Part shown: piece by piece, positions 28,617 to 35,776 of the stretch | Layout of the letters: every line of letters begins with the position of its first letter | Position numbering within the stretch: position 1 is the first letter of the stretch | Source: Thermoleophilia bacterium | GTDB lineage: Bacteria; Actinomycetota; Thermoleophilia; Gaiellales; F1-60-MAGs149 | Reading direction: 5' to 3' | Length of the DNA: 35,776 bases | Assembly: GCA_009694475.1 (NCBI GenBank) | Contig: SHUX01000010.1 | Coordinates: 1-35,776, forward strand | Program-made: the position numbers and the translations under genes | Notes under the pieces: generated by a model | Seen by the model: the letters and a program-made list of their open reading frames with translations, nothing else | Told to the model about the DNA's origin: nothing | Database searches by the model: none

Positions 28617-29454
28617 CGCCCGGCGTCAGCGTGCTCTGCGACGCGGCCGCCACGGCAACTGCCAGCGCCTCGGCGAGCGGCAAGCCCTGCGCGATGCCCG
28701 CGGCGAGCGTGCCGCAGAGGCAATCGCCGGCGCCAGTCGTATCGACGCTGTCAACGGTCGGCGCAGCGATGTGCTGCACGCCGTCGGCCAAGCACAGCAA
28801 CGCACCCTCCTGCCCAAGCGTGACAATCACCGCAGCGCCGGTCAGGTGCTGGAGCAGCACCGCTGCTCGTTCGGGGTCGCTCTCGCCCGTGAGATCATTG
28901 GCCTCATGCTCGTTTGGTACGAGCAGCGGGTGGCACGCGAGCAGGCGGGGTGGCAACGGTCGCGATGGCGCTGGATTGACGACGACGCTCCAGCCGGCCG
29001 CCACCGCCGCCTCAGCCGCTTGGCAGAGGACCGGGTCGGGCGCCTCAAACGACAGCAACAGTGTGCCGCGAGCGCCAGCGAGTGCCGCCTCGGGGAAATC
29101 CTTAACGAGGCGATTGGCGCCAGGAGCGACTGCAATCTGATTTCCCCCATCGGCCGCCACGGTAATCAACGCCACACCGGTCGCAGCGGCGCTGGTCTGA
29201 CGCACATGCGTCGTGTCTACGTGGTTGAAAGCGAGGTCAGCGAGTGCAGTTGCACCCTCGGCGTCGGCACCAACGCACCCGACCATCTGCACCTGCGCTC
29301 CCGCCCTCACCGCCGCCACCGCCTGATTAGCGCCCTTGCCGCCACCGAAACGCTCGAAGGAGCCACCCGAGACGGTCTGTCCCGCCTGCGGGAGGCGCTC
29401 AACGGTCACCACGAAGTCGACGTTGACGGAGCCGACGACAACCACGCTGCCCAT
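28609..29454 (-). CDS. rbsK: Ribokinase / PfkB-family carbohydrate kinase
   Basis: VVVGSVNVDFVVTVERLPQAGQTVSGGSFERFGGGKGANQAVA and DTTGAGDCLCGTLAAG. Confidence 0.93.
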   Translation of the reverse strand: MGSVVVVGSVNVDFVVTVERLPQAGQTVSGGSFERFGGGKGANQAVAAVRAGAQVQMVGCVGADAEGATALADLAFNHVDTTHVRQTSAAATGVALITVAADGGNQIAVAPGANRLVKDFPEAALAGARGTLLLSFEAPDPVLCQAAEAAVAAGWSVVVNPAPSRPLPPRLLACHPLLVPNEHEANDLTGESDPERAAVLLQHLTGAAVIVTLGQEGALLCLADGVQHIAAPTVDSVDTTGAGDCLCGTLAAGIAQGLPLAEALAVAVAAASQSTLTPGAR

Positions 29455-29458
29455 CGAC

Positions 29459-30022
29459 CTACGTTCCTGACGTGATGGGAGTCGCGAGGATCTCGGCGTT
29501 CGTCAGTGGTACTGCGCCGTACATCTGCTCGGCGTACGCGATGCCGGTCGCATTGTCTGCTGGTGTAAAGGCAGTAACCCCGTCCGTGGCCAAGACCACG
29601 CGATAGCCAGCGAAAAACGCGTCGCCCGCGGTGTGTTGCACGCAGATATGTGCATGCTGGCCCGTCACGATCACGGTCTCAACGCCACGCTGACGAAGAT
29701 ACACATCAAGACCCGTCTGATGAAAGCCCGAGTAGAAGCGCTTACCGAACTGCATATCGCCAGGGTGTGGCTCTAGTTCAGGAATCACCTGGGCGCCGAC
29801 TGAACCCGCCAGTGCATGTGGACCCCAAAGTCGCTCCTCGACGTCGCCCGGGAGATGCGCATCATTGACGTAACAGACAGGCCACCCGCGCTCGCGTGCT
29901 CCGCTGAGCAGCAGCGCCAGAGGCGCAATGATCGCCTGCGAAGGAGGGTTTGCGAGGGCACCCGTGACGAAGTCGACCAACATATCGGCCACGATCACGG
30001 CGGGACGGGAAAGGGGTTCCAT
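29459..30022 (-). CDS. Isochorismatase/nicotinamidase-family cysteine hydrolase
   Basis: PAVIVADMLVDFVTGAL, FGKRFYSGFHQTGLDVYLRQRGVETVIVTGQHAHICVQHTAGDAFFAGY; ATG at 30022. Confidence 0.85.
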   Translation of the reverse strand: MEPLSRPAVIVADMLVDFVTGALANPPSQAIIAPLALLLSGARERGWPVCYVNDAHLPGDVEERLWGPHALAGSVGAQVIPELEPHPGDMQFGKRFYSGFHQTGLDVYLRQRGVETVIVTGQHAHICVQHTAGDAFFAGYRVVLATDGVTAFTPADNATGIAYAEQMYGAVPLTNAEILATPITSGT

Positions 30023-30130
30023 CACACAAAACCGTACCAAGGGAAATACGACGGACGAAACCATCGTGAATCTCAGGAGCACATGTGGCACGATTGGCGA
30101 AATAGTTTCCGACCACAAGGTTGTCTCCGT

Positions 30131-31303
30131 ATGCCGCTGCGCCTAACTCAAGCACGCCGAATTTTAATTACACTCGTCGCTTGCTGCGCGCTGCTCGCGC
30201 TTCCTGCCCTAGCGAGTGCCAATAAGAATCTGCGTGTGGGCTTTCTCGACAACGCCTACGGGCAGGGCTATCCCAATGATTTCTGGCTTGACGCGGTTGC
30301 CCTCAATGTCGGTTTTATGCGCTGGGATTTGCAGTGGAAGCACCTTACGACGGGCAAGCCGAAGAATCCGCGCGACGTCGAAGACCCCGCCTACCTCTGG
30401 GCTGCGAGTGACGCTTTTGTGCGTGGCGCTGCTGCCCATGGTCTCCAGGATCGCGTCATGTTTACGCTCTGGGCGACGCCCGCGTGGGCTTCGTCTCTGA
30501 GCGCCTCTGGCTCGGCGGCCGACATGCCAAAAATCGATGCGTGGCGCGCCTTCGTCCACGTCGTCGCGACGCGCTACTCCGGCACCTACACCCCCCCGGG
30601 CGCGACCACACCCCTACCACGCGTGATCTCGTACGAGACCTGGAACGAGCCCAATGCAGTGTTCGCGTTGCGCCCACAGATCGTCAACGGTAAAGAGGTC
30701 TCGCCTGCGAACTACGTCAAGCTACTCAACGCGCTCAAGAGCGAGGTCTCCGCGGCCGTCAAGTTCAAGCCCACATTTGTCGCTGGTGCGCTCTATAAAC
30801 AGGGTGGTCCAGGCAGTGTCAGGCCGGTCACCTTCCTCCGTGGCATGGCCGCTGCAAGGGCCAAGTTCGACGTACTGTCGGTCCATCCATACAACAATAA
30901 TCCACGGCTGGGCCTCAAAGATGGCCTCGGCCAGAGCACGGCCAACCCGAAGTTCATCGCGATTGGCAACTTCCAGAACTTCATCACCATCTCGAATCAG
31001 ATCTTCGGCAAGAAGTACCCAATCTGGGTCACCGAGTTTGGGTGGCAGACCCCTAGCGACGGCAAGAGTCAGTACGTCGCGACCATCAAGCAGCAGTCTG
31101 AGTTCGCCTACGAGTCGATCCTGCGCTTCAAGCAGTTGCCACAGGTCGAGCGCATGACGTGGTTCCTCGTGCGTGACGATCCGCCAGAGTACCCTGGCGC
31201 GTTCTATACGACGGGTCTCCGCTATTTCGATGGCACCAAGAAGCCGTCGTATGGCACGTGGGTTGCAGCAGCCAGGACACTGCGGCATTCGCCCGTTAAG
31301 TAG
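30131..31303 (+). CDS. Secreted glycoside hydrolase, clan GH-A type (GH39/GH5-like)
   Basis: Signal peptide MPLRLTQARRILITLVACCALLALPALASA; YETWNEPN acid/base and PIWVTEFGW nucleophile motifs. Confidence 0.82.
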   Translation: MPLRLTQARRILITLVACCALLALPALASANKNLRVGFLDNAYGQGYPNDFWLDAVALNVGFMRWDLQWKHLTTGKPKNPRDVEDPAYLWAASDAFVRGAAAHGLQDRVMFTLWATPAWASSLSASGSAADMPKIDAWRAFVHVVATRYSGTYTPPGATTPLPRVISYETWNEPNAVFALRPQIVNGKEVSPANYVKLLNALKSEVSAAVKFKPTFVAGALYKQGGPGSVRPVTFLRGMAAARAKFDVLSVHPYNNNPRLGLKDGLGQSTANPKFIAIGNFQNFITISNQIFGKKYPIWVTEFGWQTPSDGKSQYVATIKQQSEFAYESILRFKQLPQVERMTWFLVRDDPPEYPGAFYTTGLRYFDGTKKPSYGTWVAAARTLRHSPVK

Positions 31304-31330
31304 ATGCTGCGGCACTCGCCCGCCAAGTAG
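31280..31330. repeat. Imperfect tandem duplication (24 nt, period 27) of the glycosidase 3' end including the stop codon
   Basis: CTGCGGCATTCGCCCGTTAAGTAG (31280-31303) vs CTGCGGCACTCGCCCGCCAAGTAG (31307-31330), 3 mismatches. Confidence 0.9.
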
Positions 31331-31346
31331 CGGAAGTGCTTTGGCT

Positions 31347-31568
31347 GGCTACCGGCAGATGCGTCCTCCGATAGCCCGCCACGGAGCCGAGATGTTTCGC
31401 GCCTTTCAGCAGCGCTTCGAGATCCCGCTGCTCTACCCAACCGGCTCGGACCTCGCGATCTACGACAATCGCTTCTTGTTCACGGATGCCTTCCACCTCA
31501 ATATGCGGGGTAACCAAACCTATACCGAGTGGTTGACTCGCCAGATCATTGGTCTCGCTGCTGACTAG
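31347..31568 (+). pseudogene. Remnant of an SGNH/GDSL-hydrolase-like gene (C-terminus only)
   Basis: Reading frame encodes FEIPLLYPTGSDLAIYDNRFLFTDAFHLNMRGNQTYTEWLTRQI, resembling the D-x-x-H-L-N C-terminal catalytic block; no upstream SGNH domain or credible start. Confidence 0.55.
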
Positions 31569-31852
31569 GTGGTCTGCCGACGCGCCTGTATGACGACCTG
31601 AGGTGAGGTAGGTGTGCTGGTGGCTGTGGGGAAGACACCAAAGGTATGTACTGATGTCGTCCGCACCCGAGCCATACGTCGGCTCTCAGGCTCGTACCAG
31701 ATGCTCTCTCTCGGCACCTATGCGACAAGCGCCAGCAGCATAGACAGTGGGGTTACGCCCTGCCATGACCTACGCAGCACTGTTGGTCCTGCGAAGACCA
31801 TCCGCTGCCATTGAGGGGCCGTTCGCCTCTTTGAGATCCACAGCGGTGGGTA

Positions 31853-33360
31853 TTACGGGCAGCCAGTCGGTGTGCCGACGGTGGCCGCGAGCACGGTTGC
31901 CGGACTCAACGTTGGCAGCGTTGCCGGGTCGGTCCCTGGTGGAACGACCACCTGAATCGTCGTTGCTGGAAGCGTGTCGACCTGACGGTTGACGAGAAGG
32001 CAGGGCGCCGTTGGCACCGTGTCGAGAGCCAGCAGCGTGCCGAGTGGCGCAGTCGCCTTCGACGCAGTGACTGTCTTCCAGGGAACAAACTCGGCCTTCT
32101 TGGAATAAGCGAAGCGGTCGTGGTACTTGAGCAGGCGCACGCCGACACCCGCCGTCCAGGTGCCGTTCGCTCGCCTGTAGGTCGGCCGCCCTCGCTTTGT
32201 TCGCCAACCACCGTCACGCCACACGGGCACACCCTGAGACCAGTTGCCATCGGTGAGCTGCCTGGTCTTCTGGCCTCGAGCATTGACCCACCAGCCGCCA
32301 CCGAGCGCCACAATCGTTTTCCCCTTGCGTGTCACGCCGACCGAGCGCGCCACGACACCGTTCGTGCCATAGAGGAAGTCCTCCTGCAGATTCTGGTTTT
32401 TGAGACCTGCTACAGCCGATTTGGCCGCGATCGCTGCCTGTTCACCGGCGGGAATCAGGTACGTCAGATTCAGGTTGCCGAGCGGACCGGGTGCGAGTGC
32501 CACTGGCGGCGGACAGTCGACGCCCGTGGGGACCAACGTCAGTTCGCCCTTGGACGGCAACTTGAGCGTCTTGTCGGGCGGGATCAGCACGTCGATGTGC
32601 TTGCCGATGATCGCGCCACCCGTGTCGTCGGCCGAGAAGCAACCTTTGGAGGGCGTGTCTTTGAGGGCTTCGATGTAGATCGTCGTGCCCTTCGGGATCA
32701 CCGAACGGTCCGTGGCAATTGACTTCCAGGGCGTCACGGCTGCGCCGATACCGATCCCGAACGTGTCGGGATAGCGCCGATAGTTGAGGTCGTCGGGCTG
32801 TCCCAGACGTACAGCCTCCTGATTGCAGACAACCGTGTAGCCCGCCGGGTTGGTCGGCGACGGGTTCTGCCAGGTGCCATCGTCGTTGGCAAAGGTTGGT
32901 CGCTTGTTATCGGTTGTGGCCGGAATCGGCACACCCGCCACGTCGATCGCCCACCAGACGCAGCCGCCCGGTCTCGCATAAGGCGATCCGTTTGTAAACC
33001 CACTCGCGGCGGTTTTCGTCTCGGCGCCGTCCTTGTTGACCCAGGCGCCGGCGCCGCTTCGCCAATGCAGAAAGACACCGTCGTCACCCGTGCCGGTACC
33101 CTGCATGGCAATGCCACGCGCGGAGTAAAGAAAGTCCTCGCGGTAGGCAACTTTGAGGCCCGGAGCAATCATCTTCTTGGCGGTAAACCAACTCTCCGGC
33201 GCAAACCAGTAGTACGTGATCCAGTACGAGCCAAGCGCCTGCGGACGTGGCGGCGTTGTCTGGGCATCGGCACCACGGGCGCCGACGAACGACGCAACAC
33301 CGACAAACATGCACGCCGCAACCAGCAGTCGAGCCATAATACTGGCGTTTAGTTGCATCC
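31853..33360 (-). CDS. Secreted protein with a 3D (Asp-Asp-Asp, DPBB-fold) domain and a second degenerate module
   Basis: Signal peptide MQLNASIMARLLVAACMFVGVASF; CFSADDTGGAIIGKHIDVLIP 3D motif; ATG at 33360 preferred. Confidence 0.8.
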
Positions 33361-33467
33361 GCTGATGGGTTCGCGCCGGGGCTGCGCACCCCTCTTTTTC
33401 GATTCCACGCACGCCTCTTATACTGCCGTAGGTTCGCACTGACAGGTGGTGCCGTCACACTTTCGTT

Positions 33468-34145
33468 GTGACCCTGATCGCCGCCATCGTGATTTCGCTC
33501 GGTTGCATCGTCGTCGCCGAACCTCGACTCCTCGGCCGCCGCTGGCCGCCGTACCTCCTTGCCGCGGGTGCCGGCATTGGTATTTCCTACACGGTTGTTC
33601 ACCTGTTGCCCGAGATTGCGATTGGTGCCGAGATCGTCCGGCGCTCGACCGAAGGCAGACTCCCCTATGCCGACCTGCATGCATACCTATTGGTGCTGAT
33701 TGGGATCATCGGGACGCTGTTTTTGCGTGGACTCCAGAACGGACTGCATGGCATGACACCCCATCCGCAGGTGCGGATTGTTCAGCCCGCCCTCTCTGCC
33801 CTGATCGTTGGCTATTTGCTTGCCGCCCGTGATGCCACAGAACTCGGCTCAATCGCACTGTTTACGCTGGCGATCGGCCTACATGTGGCGCTGAATGCGC
33901 ATGGTTTGGCAACCAGGCTCGGCTCGCCACTGGGAGGAATGATGTTGGCTCTCGCGATCGCCGTCGGCTACGCGCTAGGCCTTGGCTGGGAGGCGCCTTC
34001 TGTGGTGGTCGCTGGTCTCGTCGCCTTGCTCGCCGGTGGAGTGATGACGCGCACAATCCATGAGGTGCTTGACGAGGAAAGCCACCTTGTCGCACTGACC
34101 GTCGGAGTAGCGCTGGAGGCGACCCTCCTGCTTGGCCTCACCTAG
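33468..34145 (+). CDS. Multi-helix integral membrane protein, possibly ZIP-like
   Basis: About 7-8 hydrophobic segments with VVHLLPEIA and HEVLDEES; GTG start. Confidence 0.65.
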   Translation: MTLIAAIVISLGCIVVAEPRLLGRRWPPYLLAAGAGIGISYTVVHLLPEIAIGAEIVRRSTEGRLPYADLHAYLLVLIGIIGTLFLRGLQNGLHGMTPHPQVRIVQPALSALIVGYLLAARDATELGSIALFTLAIGLHVALNAHGLATRLGSPLGGMMLALAIAVGYALGLGWEAPSVVVAGLVALLAGGVMTRTIHEVLDEESHLVALTVGVALEATLLLGLT

Positions 34146-34272
34146 TTTTCCGCCTCTGAGCCTGCGAGATGACGTATCACTCGGATCGGGATGACGTGAC
34201 GACCGCGCGGATGTGGTGTCCTCCCCTCAGTCGCTCCTACCTACCCACGCGACAACTCGTCGTACAGGCTCG

Positions 34273-34287
34273 TAGGCGGGACGCCTA
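34273..34287. terminator. Short hairpin TAGGCG-GGA-CGCCTA at the lipase 3' end (between convergent genes)
   Basis: 6-bp perfect stem, 3-nt loop; overlaps the lipase stop codon; no T-tract. Confidence 0.2.
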
Positions 34288-35550
34288 GTAGGAGAGCCCC
34301 CAGGCGTCTTGTAGTGTTGCGGCGGCCGCTGATTCGGCCGGCATGCCACTACATTGCGGTGTCCGTGTGGCGCCATCGAAGAGGGCTCGGAGCCAGGGGA
34401 TGATCGTGGGCGCCGCCGTCGTGCCTGCCTTGGCATGACCAATTCCACCGAGCCAGAGCATCGTCAGGTTCGAGCCGGCTGCACACCACGTTTTCTGTAA
34501 GGCTGCGTTCGTCTTGGGAGGAATGACAGTGTCGGCAGTGCCTTGCGCGATGATCAGAGGCAGGCTTGCGGGGAGTGGCACTGGCGTCTGTGCGGCTGCC
34601 GCCTGCAAAACCTGTGGGTCTTTGAGCGGGTTGCCATCGAAGAACGGTACGCCTACTTCGGCAGCGACAAAGCCGAGCAGTGGCGGAATTGGCAATCCCT
34701 CACCGAGGCACGCGTCGGCCACGTTAGTCGTCCAGCGCTTCCCTTCACTGCTGATAATTGAGGCAATGTCAAGCTGTGGGTAGGCAGCCGGCCATGACGT
34801 GGCCACCTCGGCACCGATGCCCCAGCCGACGCCCGTGTTCCATTGCTCGTTGATGATCATTGGTAGGTCTGCCGTTGGTGCCGCGGCACCAACTCCGAGC
34901 AGTGTCTTCTCCGGCATTTCTTGCGCGGCTCGTGCTCCCGTCCAGAGCGCAGCGTGCCCTCCTTGCGAGTGCCCAAAGACGACCCAGTCGTCGCCTGGAT
35001 CCGCACCAGGTACCTGCTCGAGGGCTCGAACAGAGTTGACAATGTCGAGTGCCTCAGCCTGTCCGATCAGAAACAGGTTGGGGCCGGCGGTGCCGATACC
35101 GGCATAGTCTGTGGCGACGACGACGAAGCCTTCGGCGATCGCCTGAGTGAACCAGGTCTGTGCTCCCACGGGGTTTCTGCGACGAGAGGATGCGCAGCCA
35201 CGACCCTGGCCGATCGTGCCGTGGGCGTAGGCGAGCACGGGGCGTCCTGTGGTTGGAGCCGGGGCGATCGGCACGAAGACCATGGCGCCTGAAACGGTGG
35301 CCGTACCGTTTGGCCTCTCGGTGCGGTAGAGAATACGAAACGACGATGCTCCCACAATCGGGGCCGTGTCGAGCGTTTCGACACGGAAGACGGTGCCGGG
35401 CTTGGCGGTTGCCACCCCGGCGGGTGTTGCGTAGAAGGCGTCGAGCTGATTCTGCTGACGGGTGTCGGCGACGCGGTGTGCAACGGCGGAGAGTCCGATC
35501 GCGATCGCGACCACACCGATCGCAACGAGGGTGACCTTCTTGAGCGACAC
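34285..35550 (-). CDS. Secretory lipase / alpha-beta hydrolase (LIP family)
   Basis: N-terminal signal/[12 protein letters not shown] nucleophile, GTADTVIPP Asp, GIGHAKAG His. Confidence 0.85.
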   Translation of the reverse strand: MSLKKVTLVAIGVVAIAIGLSAVAHRVADTRQQNQLDAFYATPAGVATAKPGTVFRVETLDTAPIVGASSFRILYRTERPNGTATVSGAMVFVPIAPAPTTGRPVLAYAHGTIGQGRGCASSRRRNPVGAQTWFTQAIAEGFVVVATDYAGIGTAGPNLFLIGQAEALDIVNSVRALEQVPGADPGDDWVVFGHSQGGHAALWTGARAAQEMPEKTLLGVGAAAPTADLPMIINEQWNTGVGWGIGAEVATSWPAAYPQLDIASIISSEGKRWTTNVADACLGEGLPIPPLLGFVAAEVGVPFFDGNPLKDPQVLQAAAAQTPVPLPASLPLIIAQGTADTVIPPKTNAALQKTWCAAGSNLTMLWLGGIGHAKAGTTAAPTIIPWLRALFDGATRTPQCSGMPAESAAAATLQDAWGLSY

Positions 35551-35612
35551 ACCGTGAGACTATCAGCGCGCATGTTCCCCGCGTTGCCACTCGATATGGG
35601 AGGATCCAACGC

Positions 35613-35776
35613 GTGAAGCACACTCCGAAGACCCAGCCTGTCGCGTACATCGAGATTCCGAAGGGTAGTCGCAATAAGTACGAGTTCGACGAGACGTACG
35701 GCACCGTCGTCCTCGACCGCACGCTGCGTGGGAGCACGCACTATCCGACGGACTACGGGTTTCTGCTCAATACGCT
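35613..35776 (+). CDS. ppa: Inorganic pyrophosphatase, 5' portion (truncated by window edge)
   Basis: GTG start; [54 protein letters not shown]; not in the supplied ORF list because it is incomplete. Confidence 0.9.
   Translation, partial: MKHTPKTQPVAYIEIPKGSRNKYEFDETYGTVVLDRTLRGSTHYPTDYGFLLNT

Noticed and set aside
34168-34200. Direct repeat GATGACGT between convergent genes
   Set aside because: Only two 8-mers, expected by chance in this sequence context
1-35776. tRNA/rRNA genes, CRISPR array, transposase, integrase or toxin-antitoxin genes
   Set aside because: Scanned by eye; no cloverleaf-like tRNA, repeat-spacer array or recognisable mobile-element protein found

Overview
This 35.8 kb, high-GC window looks like an actinobacterial chromosome segment (Thermoleophilia-like by gene content, which is an inference). 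It is densely coding and mostly housekeeping. The minus strand from 79 to 16472 carries an Rne/Rng ribonuclease, two radical-SAM-family genes (TIGR03936/TIGR03960 type), rodA-mrdA-mreD-mreC, a rhodanese, a CCA-adding-type nucleotidyltransferase, alr, a CBS protein, nnrD/E and a coxM/coxS pair with no large subunit. The plus strand then carries zwf-opcA-glk-cupin-class I aldolase. A POT-family transporter with an apparent 1-nt frameshift follows, then a DsbA-like protein, xseA-xseB, an ABC transporter and a sulfite-oxidase-like protein, and then ribokinase and isochorismatase on the minus strand. The right end (about 30.1-35.6 kb) is more accessory: a secreted clan-A-type glycosidase, a gene-decay zone with an SGNH-like remnant, a secreted two-module 3D-domain protein, a multi-helix membrane protein, a secretory lipase and the 5' end of inorganic pyrophosphatase. 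No tRNA, rRNA, CRISPR array, IS element or prophage was recognised. I do not see a clear-cut new multi-gene system. The best leads are an XseA with a degenerate catalytic motif, a two-module 3D protein with one degenerate module, a perfect 14-bp inverted repeat between coxS and nnr, a likely ATA start for alr, the POT frameshift, and the decay/duplication zone at 31.28-31.85 kb.
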